A stretch of DNA of 64,000 nt, taken from contig NZ_AUUU01000048.1 of assembly GCF_002760435.1 (NCBI RefSeq), positions 23,353-87,352 on the forward strand. The letters run 5' to 3'. Source of the stretch: Clostridium sp. LS. GTDB lineage: Bacteria > Bacillota > Clostridia > Clostridiales > Clostridiaceae. A model generated the notes under the pieces. The model saw nothing but the letters and a program-made list of their open reading frames with translations. It did no database searches and was not told the origin of the DNA. This document shows, piece after piece, positions 48,174 to 57,224 of this stretch. The position numbers were made by a program, and so were the translations under genes. Each line of letters begins with the position of its first letter. The first letter of the stretch is position 1.

Positions 48174-48374
48174 ATGTTAGTATATTCGACTAAAACTGTA
48201 AAATGCAAAGGTGATTCAGAAAATGTAGTTATATCATGCTATCAATCTAAAGAAGTACCAGATTGGGTTGCTAAAACAGAAGATTTTAAAGCAGCGATAA
48301 ATGATGGTTGTATGAGTATTTTAAAAAATAGAAAACAAAAAAGTGCAGCAGAAAATGGAGACTTGGACAAGTAG
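48174..48374 (+). CDS. Small head-region protein (66 aa)
   Basis: TAGGAGGTAA SD. MLVYSTKTVKCKGDSENVVI, YQSKEVPDWVAKTEDFKAAI: this resembles short phage proteins encoded between capsid and connector genes that pack a strand pair and a helix. Role unknown. Confidence 0.65.
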   Translation: MLVYSTKTVKCKGDSENVVISCYQSKEVPDWVAKTEDFKAAINDGCMSILKNRKQKSAAENGDLDK

Positions 48375-48384
48375 GTGATCAAGC

Positions 48385-48852
48385 ATGTTAGGAGTAATAG
48401 CTGATGCTAGTAATTTAAAAACAGGTACTAATCCAACATTCACATTAGATGATTTTTATTTAATATATCCTCAATTTGGAGATTCAAATGGGAAATATGT
48501 TGTGCCACAGGAAATCTCTCAAGTTTTTTTAGATTTAGCTCACGCAAGTATTAAAGAAACTAGATGGCATAAATCTTGGCGAATAGCTATGGGATGGTTT
48601 ATGGCACATTTTTTGACTATTTATTTGCAAGGGATAGCAGATCCTGATAGTGGTGCAGCAGTAGTGCTAAAAGCTGGTCAAGCTCAAGGACTTCAAACTT
48701 CGGTTAGTGTAGGAGATGTATCCGTAAGTACCGATTATACTACCATAGCTAATAGTATAAATGGTTGGGCAGCATGGAAGCTAACATCATATGGTACCCA
48801 ATTAGCTAATATTGGGAAATTACTTGGTAAAGGTGGCATGTATGTTTATTAA
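48385..48852 (+). CDS. DUF4054 head-tail connector
   Basis: The 155-aa protein has the gp6-like adaptor layout: LDDFYLIYPQFGD, helix ISQVFLDLAHASI, WRIAMGWFMAHFLTIYLQG and a C-terminal TSYGTQLANIGK. It attaches below the portal. Weak SD (GTAGGTGATC). Confidence 0.85.
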   Translation: MLGVIADASNLKTGTNPTFTLDDFYLIYPQFGDSNGKYVVPQEISQVFLDLAHASIKETRWHKSWRIAMGWFMAHFLTIYLQGIADPDSGAAVVLKAGQAQGLQTSVSVGDVSVSTDYTTIANSINGWAAWKLTSYGTQLANIGKLLGKGGMYVY

Positions 48853-48866
48853 AAGAGGGTGAACTT

Positions 48867-49445
48867 ATGCTAAAGGGTTTTACAGATGTAACAATAACTA
48901 AAGATTTAACTGAAAATATAATAAAATCTCTCAATGATTTATCTAAAAAGACTGTGTGTATAGGCATTCCAGATAGCACAGAACATGAAAATAGTGAATT
49001 ATCAAATGCACAAATACTTTATCTTAATACGAATGGTGTAAGAGATAAGGACATGATCAAAGAAATGCAACATGATTTAAAAGATATGCCTTATAGTAAA
49101 GCACATGAATTATATGTACATGAACATGGTTCGCCATTATGGAAAATACCACCTAGACCAATCTTACAACCTGCCATGGATAATAAACAGAATCAAGAGC
49201 AAATGGCCGAATTAATGAAAGATGCTGTCAATGTAGCTTTAGAAGGTGGTAATATTTCTCCTGCTTTAGAAGAGGTGGGAATGCAAGGCCAGAATGTAGC
49301 TAGAGAGTGGTTTACTAATCCAGAGAATGATTGGGCTGAAAATGCTAAAAGCACAATAAAAGCTAAAGGCAGTGATAGACCCTTGATTGACACAGGTGAA
49401 TTAAGAAAATCTATAACATATATAATAAAGGATGGTGATATTTAA
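48867..49445 (+). CDS. Head-tail joining / virion morphogenesis protein (gp10-like)
   Basis: The 192-aa protein carries VCIGIPDSTEH..., IPPRPILQPAMD, a helix NVAREWFTNPENDWAENAKS and DRPLIDTGELRKSITYIIKD, the signature of tail-completion/minor tail proteins. SD GAGGGTGAAC; TAATG overlap with the next gene. Confidence 0.85.
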   Translation: MLKGFTDVTITKDLTENIIKSLNDLSKKTVCIGIPDSTEHENSELSNAQILYLNTNGVRDKDMIKEMQHDLKDMPYSKAHELYVHEHGSPLWKIPPRPILQPAMDNKQNQEQMAELMKDAVNVALEGGNISPALEEVGMQGQNVAREWFTNPENDWAENAKSTIKAKGSDRPLIDTGELRKSITYIIKDGDI

Positions 49446-49825
49446 TGATTGATGTATCATCCGTTATATTAGATCCAAGTTTTGCACAAACATTCACTGT
49501 TTATAGAATAAGTGGTGATTGGGTAGGTGCAAGGTTTGTAAATAATGAACCAGAAGTAATAAATATGGTAGGAACAATAAGTATAGCAAACGCAAAACAA
49601 ATCGAATTCATCCCTGAAGGTGATAGAATTGGTGGAGAAATTGCAATCCATACAACGGAGCCTTTATATTGTTCAAGAAATATAAATGATGATAGTGGAG
49701 ATGAAGAATCATATATTGCTGATGAATTAGAGTGGCATGGTGAGAGATATAAAGTATATCAGGTCAATGAATACAGCGATTATGGTTATTATTTCGCTAT
49801 TGGGCAAAGAAAGAAAACAGATTAA
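49445..49825 (+). CDS. Head closure/neck protein (126 aa)
   Basis: Beta-rich protein (FTVYRISGDWVGARFVNNEP, QIEFIPEGDRIGGEIAIHTT, ELEWHGERYKVYQVNEYSDY), the usual content of the gene at this place in DUF2184-type myoviruses. Family assignment rests on order and pattern. Confidence 0.7.
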   Translation: MIDVSSVILDPSFAQTFTVYRISGDWVGARFVNNEPEVINMVGTISIANAKQIEFIPEGDRIGGEIAIHTTEPLYCSRNINDDSGDEESYIADELEWHGERYKVYQVNEYSDYGYYFAIGQRKKTD

Positions 49826-50382
49826 TGTCAGACCAAATACTAATCTTAAAAGAGTTAGAAGATTTTTTTGCAAGCATTACTTATATGATACTAGGTTTAG
49901 ATCCTACATTAAAAGAAAATAAAGGAAAAGTAAGGTTGGCTTGGCCTAAAGATGGTGCGCCTTCGTGGAAAATTGATGATGATATATGTTTTTTACGAAT
50001 AACTCCAATTGATGATAGACAAGCTAGACAATTAAATATTATTTATAGTCCAGATGAAGAAGATAAGGATTATTTGAAAAAGAAAACAGGCTATACAAGA
50101 GTGCATAAAATAGATTGGACTTTTTACGGTCCTAACTCTTATGACAATGCTGACTTAATTAGATATTCGATATTAGAACCTCATTTATATAAGGAAACTT
50201 TTAAAGAAAAGAATCTTTTTATAATAACTGATGTTCCAATGCCTACACGTTTACCAGAATTATACAATGGTCAATGGTGGGAAAGGACTGATTTTTCAGC
50301 AACTTTTAATGAGGCAGTTATAAGAGAAACTAAGATACCATATATCAAGAGCGCAAGCTTTGAACTAATAAAAGATAAATAG
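49825..50382 (+). CDS. Neck/tail terminator-like protein (185 aa)
   Basis: Start overlaps the previous stop (TAATG). VRLAWPKDGAPSWKIDDDIC, FLRITPIDD, WTFYGPNSYDNADLIRYSIL and the ending PYIKSASFELI follow the gp12/LIC_12616-type neck protein pattern. It should close the tail tube next to the connector. Confidence 0.72.
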   Translation: MSDQILILKELEDFFASITYMILGLDPTLKENKGKVRLAWPKDGAPSWKIDDDICFLRITPIDDRQARQLNIIYSPDEEDKDYLKKKTGYTRVHKIDWTFYGPNSYDNADLIRYSILEPHLYKETFKEKNLFIITDVPMPTRLPELYNGQWWERTDFSATFNEAVIRETKIPYIKSASFELIKDK

Positions 50383-50393
50383 GAGGAATTTTT

Positions 50394-51500
50394 ATGAGTA
50401 CTTTACCATTAAATGATGTTGTGGATGTATCGGTTAGCGTTGGTCCAGTTACCCAAGTTAGAAGTAATTTTAATTTAGGGTTAATTGTTGGTAAATCTAC
50501 TATTATAACTATAAATGAAAGAGTTAAGACATATACTAAAATCGGTGATTTAACCGCTGACGGATGGACAGGCACAGAACCGGAATATTTGGCAGCGCAA
50601 ATGTACTTTTCGCAATCTCCAAAGCCTAGCAAAGTGGCCATAGGTAGATGGGACGGGACTGATGAAACTGCAGTGCAAGCGGTAACAGCGTGTAGGGAAG
50701 CAAACTCAGAATGGTATGCATGTACAGTTTGCCAAGCTGAGAAAGCAGATATTGTAGCAGTTGCAACATATATAGATTCTTGCACGCCAGAAAGCACATA
50801 TTTTGCAACAACAGGTGATAGTGATGTGTTAGCTGGCACAGCAGGGAATCTGCTAGAAACATTAAAGAAAAATGGGGTTCACAGAACATTAGTACAGTAT
50901 TCAACTACAGAAGATGCAGTAGTAGCAATTATGGCTTATGCTATGGCAGCAAATACCCAAACAAGCGGTTCTGCATATACATTGAAATTTAAAAGTGAGG
51001 TAGGAGTTCAAGCGGAAAATTTAACATCAACTCAAGTTACTATTATAAAGAACAATAACGGTAATGTTTATATAAACAGGGGTTCAGTTTATAATTTGTT
51101 TGAGGATGGAATTACATGCGATGGGACTCATTACGACGAAATAATAAATTTAGATGTATTAACTAATAATCTTCAAGCGGCAACAATTAATTCGCTTATC
51201 GAAAGTTCTAAAATAGCACAAACAGATGATGGAATGGATTTATTATTAAATGCTTTAACTACTCCACTCGAAAAAGCTAGAACTATTGGTTTTATAAAAG
51301 AGGGTATTTGGAGCTCGGCTAGCATTTTAACAGTTAGCACAGGTGATATGTTAACAAGAGGGTATAAAATATTAGCTGATAGTATTGCGTCCCAAACACA
51401 AGCGGATAGAGAAGCAAGAAAAGCACCACCAATTTATATACTTGTTAAATTATCTGGCGCAATTGAAGATGTATCAATCAAATTATATGTAAATAGATAG
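50394..51500 (+). CDS. Tail sheath protein (DUF3383)
   Basis: The 368-aa protein matches the DUF3383 tail-sheath layout: VDVSVSVGPVTQVRSNFNLG, YLAAQMYFSQSPKPSKVAIG, DGMDLLLNALTTPLEKARTI and KAPPIYILVKLSGAIEDVSI at the end. Presence of a sheath defines a contractile tail (myovirus). SD TAGGAGGAA. Confidence 0.9.
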   Translation: MSTLPLNDVVDVSVSVGPVTQVRSNFNLGLIVGKSTIITINERVKTYTKIGDLTADGWTGTEPEYLAAQMYFSQSPKPSKVAIGRWDGTDETAVQAVTACREANSEWYACTVCQAEKADIVAVATYIDSCTPESTYFATTGDSDVLAGTAGNLLETLKKNGVHRTLVQYSTTEDAVVAIMAYAMAANTQTSGSAYTLKFKSEVGVQAENLTSTQVTIIKNNNGNVYINRGSVYNLFEDGITCDGTHYDEIINLDVLTNNLQAATINSLIESSKIAQTDDGMDLLLNALTTPLEKARTIGFIKEGIWSSASILTVSTGDMLTRGYKILADSIASQTQADREARKAPPIYILVKLSGAIEDVSIKLYVNR

Positions 51501-51510
51501 GAGGAGAATA

Positions 51511-51972
51511 ATGGGAACATCATATACAACTTATAGTTTTTCAGATGTAACAGGTTCGTTTTCGCATCCAAATGTTGGTTCTAAATCAACTACTGGTGCG
51601 GGGTTGGGCAGTATTACAACCTCACAATCGACAACTAAAACTGCTCATGAGGTTTCAGCCGATGGTAGGGTTATGATTTCAAAGATTGCAGGGGAGAATG
51701 GGACAGTGGCAATTACAATGCAACAAACTTCAGAACTCCATCAATGGTTTTTAAGTTGGTATAACTATATTAACGGTTCAAGTGCATCAACAGATGATTG
51801 GGCAGCAATGTCATTAACAATCAAAAATAATAATTTAGGAGAAATAACCACTTGCACAGGGGTTTCCCCGGAAAAACTTGCAGATAGACCATATCAAGCG
51901 CAAGGACAAAACGTTACTTGGAACTTGATGGCAGCAGAAATAACTACTGAAGGAAATACAAGCTCTAATTAA
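51511..51972 (+). CDS. Tail tube protein (DUF3277 type)
   Basis: The 153-aa protein: YTTYSFSDVTGSFSHPNVGS, VSADGRVMISKIAGENGTVA, QQTSELHQWFLSWYNYI, WNLMAAEITTEGN. This is the DUF3277 tube family encoded after DUF3383 sheaths. SD AGGAGGAG. Confidence 0.88.
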   Translation: MGTSYTTYSFSDVTGSFSHPNVGSKSTTGAGLGSITTSQSTTKTAHEVSADGRVMISKIAGENGTVAITMQQTSELHQWFLSWYNYINGSSASTDDWAAMSLTIKNNNLGEITTCTGVSPEKLADRPYQAQGQNVTWNLMAAEITTEGNTSSN

Positions 51973-51986
51973 GGAGGGATTAATTT

Positions 51987-52445
51987 ATGGATATTCCAGA
52001 AAACTATAAAGATATAGAAATCAATGGTAGAAAATTTAGATTAAATAAAATGGATGCAAAAACAGGATCCTTTATGTTATTTAAATTAATGAAGATTTTA
52101 ACACCTATGGTTAAGAATATAAAGACAGATGAAAAAGAAGTAGATTTAGCTAATTTAAATCTAACAGAAATTGCTGAATCTTTATTTGATTTAGAAGAAA
52201 AAGAGTTTAGATATATTCAAGATAACGCTTTGCAGGTAGTTCAAGAATTGTTAGGAGCTGGGCCAACGAAAGTTTTAAATCAATTTGGAGAATTTGAAGC
52301 AAATAATATTGAATTTGATACAGGATTAGTAATGAACCTTACAGTTCAAAGCTTATATTTCAATATCAAGGGTTTTTTCAAAGGAAGCCCCTTGGAATCG
52401 ATGTTGAAGGGGCTGAATATATCCCAGTTGAATTTAAAAATGTAG
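51987..52445 (+). CDS. Tail assembly chaperone, short form (152 aa)
   Basis: Begins DIPENYKDIEINGRKFRLNKMD. The zero-frame product ends at 52445 with NISQLNLKM. Small alpha-helical chaperone that coats the tape measure during tail assembly. The gene carries a programmed frameshift signal that makes a longer form (see next). SD AAGGAGGG. Confidence 0.85.
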   Translation: MDIPENYKDIEINGRKFRLNKMDAKTGSFMLFKLMKILTPMVKNIKTDEKEVDLANLNLTEIAESLFDLEEKEFRYIQDNALQVVQELLGAGPTKVLNQFGEFEANNIEFDTGLVMNLTVQSLYFNIKGFFKGSPLESMLKGLNISQLNLKM

Positions 52446-52606
52446 ATGCATTTTTATATGCTCCAGTGATAGCTAAAATGTGGAAACAACATGAGGTTTG
52501 GGATGGCACTTATACGCTAGATGATTTACTAGATGCTCATGAAATACTGGCGGTAACACATGAAAATGAGAAACGAGCATATGAAGCCAGCAAAAAGGAG
52601 GTGTAA
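51987..52606 (+). CDS. Tail assembly chaperone, frameshifted long form (join 51987..52379, 52379..52606; 206 aa)
   Basis: After a -1 shift at 52373-52379 the ribosome continues QRKPLGIDVEGAEYIPVEFK, then WDGTYTLDDLLDAHEILAVT and ENEKRAYEASKKEV. The shifted frame is open for 75 codons to TAA 52604-52606 and has no start of its own. The LDDLLDAHE motif is typical of the second half of Gram-positive gpG-T-like chaperones. This fills the otherwise unexplained 165-nt gap before the tape measure gene. Known homologues (lambda gpG/gpGT) need both products. Confidence 0.85.
52373..52413 (+). promoter_or_regulatory. Programmed -1 ribosomal frameshift signal
   Basis: The heptamer T-TTT-TTC (52373-52379) is in the right phase (codons GGT TTT TTC start at 52371). 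After a 7-nt spacer a perfect 7-bp GC-rich hairpin follows: GCCCCTT (52387-52393) / AAGGGGC (52407-52413) with a 13-nt loop. Confidence 0.85.
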
Positions 52607-52609
52607 TTC

Positions 52610-54346
52610 TTGGCGATAGATTTAATAAAGGAATATTTAGTCGGGATTGGATTTCAAATAGATGAAAATTCTTTTAATCAAACTAAAAGTTCAATGGATG
52701 ATGCCGACAAAACAATAACTAAATTTAATAAAAATAGTCAAGAAGGTTTTTCAAATACAAATGATGTATTGAAAGATCTTTTTAGTTTATTACAAACATC
52801 CAGCGGAACAATAGGTAAGTTATTTCCAGAATTACAAGGACCTTTTAAGGGGTTAATAGGAAATTTAAACCTAATAAAAAAGCTATATAGTGATTTAACT
52901 AATACCAAAGAACCGCAAAAGCCAAATATAAAAAACGAGAAACCGAAACCAAATTCAAAAACAGATTTTAAAGCAAAGTCACAGCAAGAAAGTCATTTTA
53001 CACCAGCAAATACAACTGTGACCAATAAAAATCCAATAAGTAAATCATTACAAGTAATGCCCCAAAATAAAGAATTAGCAGATTCATCAAAGAACTTAGT
53101 TGATGTAGTACTTGATGCTAAAGATGCAGCAAAAGGATTAGCGGAAGAGGGCGGGAATGCTTTTAAATTATTTTCAGCCGGAGCGTTGGGACCCATTGCG
53201 GCAGTTGTGGCTGGTGTAGCAGCAGTAACATTAGCGGTAAGAGGTCTAGCTAAATTTTTGAATGGATTGGCGAATCAAGATATAGAATATGAAAAATTAT
53301 CAAGACAATTATGGACGACAAAAGAAAATGCCAAAGAAGTGGACATGGCACTAAAAACACTTGGCGTCTCTATGCAAGATTTGTGGTTGAGTCCGACACT
53401 ACTAAAACAGTTCAATCAGTTAAGGCAAGATTCAAAAGCTTTAAAACTTCCTAAAGAATACACTGATAATTTAAAAGTGGTACAAGGTATAGGATTAGAA
53501 TTTTCAAGACTCAGGCAACTTGGCCAATTAGCTTTCCAATGGATAGGTAATTATATTCTTAAATATGCAGCTGGGCCACTCAAAGATATAAAAGCAGCAT
53601 TACACGATTTTAATGATAGTTTAATTAAGAATATAAAGCCCATTGCAGCTGTAATAGGTACTAGCATTGGATTACTTATTAAAATTATTGCCGTCATAAT
53701 AAAAGTAGGAACAATTTTCTTTAAAGTATTATTTCCTATTGTAGATTTAATAAAACTAATAGGAAGCGCATTTGAAAAATTACCGGAATCAACTAAAAAG
53801 AGTATAAAAGATATAATATCAATACTTATTATACTAACTAATCCTTTATTGTTAATTATAGGGTTGATAGATGATCTAATGACATATTTTAAAGGCGGTA
53901 AATCATTAACAGGTACGTTTATCGATAAGTTTAATAAAGAGCTTGATGGCTCAGGTAAGAAAATTAAAAGTGTAATTGATTATTTTAAAAATCTAAAGAA
54001 AGAAATATTGAATAGCGACTTTGTAAAATGGATTGAAAGTGTTGGAAATAGTTTAGGGAAAAAAATTAAAGATATTAAGAATGGTGATTTTAAAGATTTA
54101 CTTGGAGATATAAGCATAAAGGTGAAAGATTTCTCGAATCCAAATATGAATAAGGTTGTATCGAACTATGCAACATCAAATACAAGTAATACTAGCAATA
54201 CAACAACTACAACCCAGAACTCCCATAATACAGTAACAAATGAGAATAAGGTTTATGTTTATGGTACAGATTCAAATTCTACAGGCAAGGCAGTAAAAAA
54301 CAATTTAACAGGAATTACAGTTAGAAATCTACAGGGAGGGTATTAA
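52610..54346 (+). CDS. Tape measure protein (578 aa)
   Basis: TTG start after AAAGGAGGTG. Helical N-terminus (IGFQIDENSFNQTKSSMDDA), a low-complexity linker (about 95-150) and a hydrophobic stretch AGALGPIAAVVAGVAAVTLA (about 190-210). More membrane-type helices lie around 345-430 (IAAVIGTSIGLLIKIIAVII). The Ser/Thr/Asn tail is near 520-560. By the ruler rule (about 1.5 angstrom per residue) it predicts a tail of roughly 85-90 nm; this is an estimate. Confidence 0.88.
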   Translation: MAIDLIKEYLVGIGFQIDENSFNQTKSSMDDADKTITKFNKNSQEGFSNTNDVLKDLFSLLQTSSGTIGKLFPELQGPFKGLIGNLNLIKKLYSDLTNTKEPQKPNIKNEKPKPNSKTDFKAKSQQESHFTPANTTVTNKNPISKSLQVMPQNKELADSSKNLVDVVLDAKDAAKGLAEEGGNAFKLFSAGALGPIAAVVAGVAAVTLAVRGLAKFLNGLANQDIEYEKLSRQLWTTKENAKEVDMALKTLGVSMQDLWLSPTLLKQFNQLRQDSKALKLPKEYTDNLKVVQGIGLEFSRLRQLGQLAFQWIGNYILKYAAGPLKDIKAALHDFNDSLIKNIKPIAAVIGTSIGLLIKIIAVIIKVGTIFFKVLFPIVDLIKLIGSAFEKLPESTKKSIKDIISILIILTNPLLLIIGLIDDLMTYFKGGKSLTGTFIDKFNKELDGSGKKIKSVIDYFKNLKKEILNSDFVKWIESVGNSLGKKIKDIKNGDFKDLLGDISIKVKDFSNPNMNKVVSNYATSNTSNTSNTTTTTQNSHNTVTNENKVYVYGTDSNSTGKAVKNNLTGITVRNLQGGY

Positions 54347-54347
54347 T

Positions 54348-54884
54348 GTGGCACAAGAAGTTGTTAAAACTTATTTAGAGACAAGTCAAGGAAATTATAT
54401 GTTTGATGCCTACTTTAACATAACACATAACAGCGAATTAGAAGTCACTGAACATCCTGTACAAACTAGTGCCAATGTTTCAGACCATGCATTTATGCAG
54501 CCGCTAGAACTTACATTTGAAGTGGGTATGTCTGATGTAATGTCAGATGTTACGAATAGTAATTATGAGAGTTTTTCTAGCGATACAACAAGATCTATAA
54601 ATGCTTATAAAAAGCTTAGAGAATTACAATCAAATAGAATTCCAATTAATGTAGTAACTAAGTTATGGATTTACAATAATATGATGATAAAAACCCTTTC
54701 AGCAGTTGACTCAAATACAACAGCATATGGATTAAGAGCCACAGTAACATTAAAAGAAATACTAGTGGCAACTGTTACAACTGTTAAGATATCAGAGAGG
54801 CCACAAAAAAGCGAAGAAACAAATGAAGGCGACCAAAAAGTACAGAAAGTTGACGAGAGTTTATTATCCGAAGCATTTAATTAA
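54348..54884 (+). CDS. Dit-like baseplate protein (178 aa)
   Basis: GTG start after GGGAGGG. MFDAYFNITHNSELEVTEHP, VSDHAFMQPLELTFEVGMSD, TRSINAYKKLRELQSNRIPI, ATVTLKEILVATVTTV: the N-terminal Dit-type fold typical for baseplate genes right after tape measure. Confidence 0.82.
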   Translation: MAQEVVKTYLETSQGNYMFDAYFNITHNSELEVTEHPVQTSANVSDHAFMQPLELTFEVGMSDVMSDVTNSNYESFSSDTTRSINAYKKLRELQSNRIPINVVTKLWIYNNMMIKTLSAVDSNTTAYGLRATVTLKEILVATVTTVKISERPQKSEETNEGDQKVQKVDESLLSEAFN

Positions 54885-54897
54885 AGGAGGACTTAAA

Positions 54898-55221
54898 ATG
54901 TACGTATTACCATTAACAACAAGTCCAAACCAAACATTCACAAGCACAATTCCGATTGATGGGAATAAGATAAAATTTAATTTCTTCCTTAGATATAACA
55001 CAGAGGCAGGATATTGGGTGTTAGATATTTCAGATTCAAGTAATACAAGCCTTTTAGCATCAGTTAATTTAGTTTGCGGCCTTAATTTATTAGAACAATA
55101 TAGTTACCTTAAGATAGGTTCCGCTTATTTAGTTAAAACTGACAATTCCCTTATGGATGATTCGCCTAATGAATATAATCTAGGAACTTCATTTGTTCTT
55201 TTGTGGGGTGATACTAAATGA
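54898..55221 (+). CDS. Baseplate plug-like protein (107 aa)
   Basis: AAAGGAGGAC selects ATG 54898. YVLPLTTSPNQTFTSTIPID, FFLRYNTEAGYWVLDI and VCGLNLLEQYSYLKIGSAYL: an OB-type 'baseplate plug' as encoded next to Dit in myoviruses. Overlaps the hub start by 4 nt. Confidence 0.8.
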   Translation: MYVLPLTTSPNQTFTSTIPIDGNKIKFNFFLRYNTEAGYWVLDISDSSNTSLLASVNLVCGLNLLEQYSYLKIGSAYLVKTDNSLMDDSPNEYNLGTSFVLLWGDTK

Positions 55222-57212
55222 GTACAAAAGAACAACAGGATTTTATAAATAAAATTGTAAAAGGTGCTCAAAAAGGTTATGAAAAATATGGAGTGTTTGC
55301 AAGTGTCACAATTGCTCAGGCATGTTTAGAATCTACATGGGGAACATCTCCTTTAGCTAGAAGAGATAATAATTTATTTGGGATTAAATATGGTGGGAAC
55401 CACGACCCTTCTTTAACTATAACACAAGGATCTCAACCTACTGATGGGACAGGAGGATATTATGCTCATTATGAATCGTGGGATGATTCAGTTCAAGATC
55501 ATGGATATTTCTTAAAAAACAATTCTCGGTATACAGATGCTGGCGCATTTAATGCAACAACGCCCGAAGCGCAAATAACTTCGATTGAAAATGCTGGATA
55601 TGCAGTAAATGCTGATGGATCTCTAAACGAGCAATATGTACCAGATATAATGGCAACTATAAATGCTAATAATTTAATTCAATATGATACTGGCACATAT
55701 ACAGGTGGAGATAGTGCAAATAGTAACTCGGACACAATAACAGTAGAAGCTACAAATTATCAAGTAGTTGCTAATAGTGAAAAAACTGGTGATGTATTTT
55801 TTGGAAGAAGGTATAGAATAACTGTATCTGACGATAATGGGAATGCCTTAGATGTTTCAGATTTGCATTGTACATTTAACATAGTAAAAACTATACAAAT
55901 GGAACCTAACTCAAGTGAAATAACTATTTATAATCTAAATGTACAAACAGAAAATGCAATTATGATGACAGGAAAAAGGGTAACAGTAGAAGCAGGATAC
56001 GAAGGGACTCAATTTGGTTTAATATTTGATGGAGATATACTTCAAACTATCAGGGAAAGAGAGGACGGTACTACCTGCAGTTTAACAATTATAGCATTAG
56101 ATTCAGATAGGGCAATTAATTTTGAAATAGTTAATTTTTCTATAGCGAGAGGGCAAACCGCAAGAAGTATAATTGATCATATAGCTAATAAAGCAAGTAA
56201 TCCAATCCCTTTAGGAAGTATTTCAGATAAGCTTAAGGGCCAAACTTTTACAAGAGGAAAAGTCGTATTTGGAAAAGCTAGTGATTATATAAGACAAATA
56301 GCTAAAAGCTATGATCTTCATTGTTATATGGATGATGGAACATTAAATTTAATAAGTATGGATGAACTTCCAGAGGGAGAAATATTTGAATTAAGCCCTA
56401 CAAGTGGTTTGATTGGGACACCAACTCAAACAGATTACGGAATAAGTGGACAATGTTTATTAAATCCCCAAATTAAATTAAATAGCCTTATTCATATAGA
56501 TAATAGCTTAGTAAGGGCGAAAAGAGTAGATGTTACTGGTTCTAATTCAATGCCAGCTACAACCTCAACAAATGATTCTAATATACCAAGTGTAAATAAT
56601 GTCAGAAGTTCAATTTTGAAAGAAGCGAAAAAGTTAGCCGATGATCCTAATGTGCATTATAGTGAAAAATTGAGAGGACAAACAGTTGATGGCATAACTT
56701 ATTATGATTGTTCCGCATTTACACAACATTGTTATTCAGTGGCAGGATTAGAAATAAACCCAACAAGCGAAACACAATATGCGCAATGTCAAGCAAAAGG
56801 TTTAACAAATATAAGTTTAGATGCAGCAATTCCAGGAGATTTAGTTTTTTGGTTTCATGGGGATGATGCTTATCATGTGGCAATTTATGCTGGAAATAAT
56901 TCAATATACGCAGCGAGCACAGACCAAAAACCAGCAGATGACCAAGTATTATATGAATCGTTATATGGACAATATGTAATATGTAGACCAGAATCACTAA
57001 TAAAGGCTGATGGAGGAGAATTGCCAAGTGCAAATAATAATACGGATAATTCAGGAGATACATCACAATCTTTGTTTAGATCACTTGATAAGGATGGTAT
57101 CTACAGGGTTATAAAAATAACTTACGAAGGAGACACAAGAGGTAATGACTGGTATGTAAATTTTGAGACTATAGATCAATTGGGTGGAGCTATAGCAGCA
57201 GTATCAAATTAA
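55218..57212 (+). CDS. Baseplate hub with glucosaminidase and nested NlpC/P60 domains
   Basis: The 664-aa protein has three modules. Residues 1-155 form a glucosaminidase of the flagellar-muramidase kind (SVTIAQACLESTWGTSPLARRD with Glu38; NNLFGIKYGG). Residues about 180-440 form the hub (FGRRYRITVSDDNGNALDVS, RVTVEAGYEGTQFGLIFDGD, YIRQIAKSYDLHCYMDDGTL). Residues about 460-595 form an NlpC/P60 peptidase (YYDCSAFTQHC with Cys498; DAYHVAIYAG with His553). The hub fold then resumes with DGIYRVIKITYEGDTRGNDW. The two cell-wall hydrolases should open peptidoglycan for tube entry. Confidence 0.88.
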   Translation: MSTKEQQDFINKIVKGAQKGYEKYGVFASVTIAQACLESTWGTSPLARRDNNLFGIKYGGNHDPSLTITQGSQPTDGTGGYYAHYESWDDSVQDHGYFLKNNSRYTDAGAFNATTPEAQITSIENAGYAVNADGSLNEQYVPDIMATINANNLIQYDTGTYTGGDSANSNSDTITVEATNYQVVANSEKTGDVFFGRRYRITVSDDNGNALDVSDLHCTFNIVKTIQMEPNSSEITIYNLNVQTENAIMMTGKRVTVEAGYEGTQFGLIFDGDILQTIREREDGTTCSLTIIALDSDRAINFEIVNFSIARGQTARSIIDHIANKASNPIPLGSISDKLKGQTFTRGKVVFGKASDYIRQIAKSYDLHCYMDDGTLNLISMDELPEGEIFELSPTSGLIGTPTQTDYGISGQCLLNPQIKLNSLIHIDNSLVRAKRVDVTGSNSMPATTSTNDSNIPSVNNVRSSILKEAKKLADDPNVHYSEKLRGQTVDGITYYDCSAFTQHCYSVAGLEINPTSETQYAQCQAKGLTNISLDAAIPGDLVFWFHGDDAYHVAIYAGNNSIYAASTDQKPADDQVLYESLYGQYVICRPESLIKADGGELPSANNNTDNSGDTSQSLFRSLDKDGIYRVIKITYEGDTRGNDWYVNFETIDQLGGAIAAVSN

Positions 57213-57224
57213 AGTAGGTGGAAT

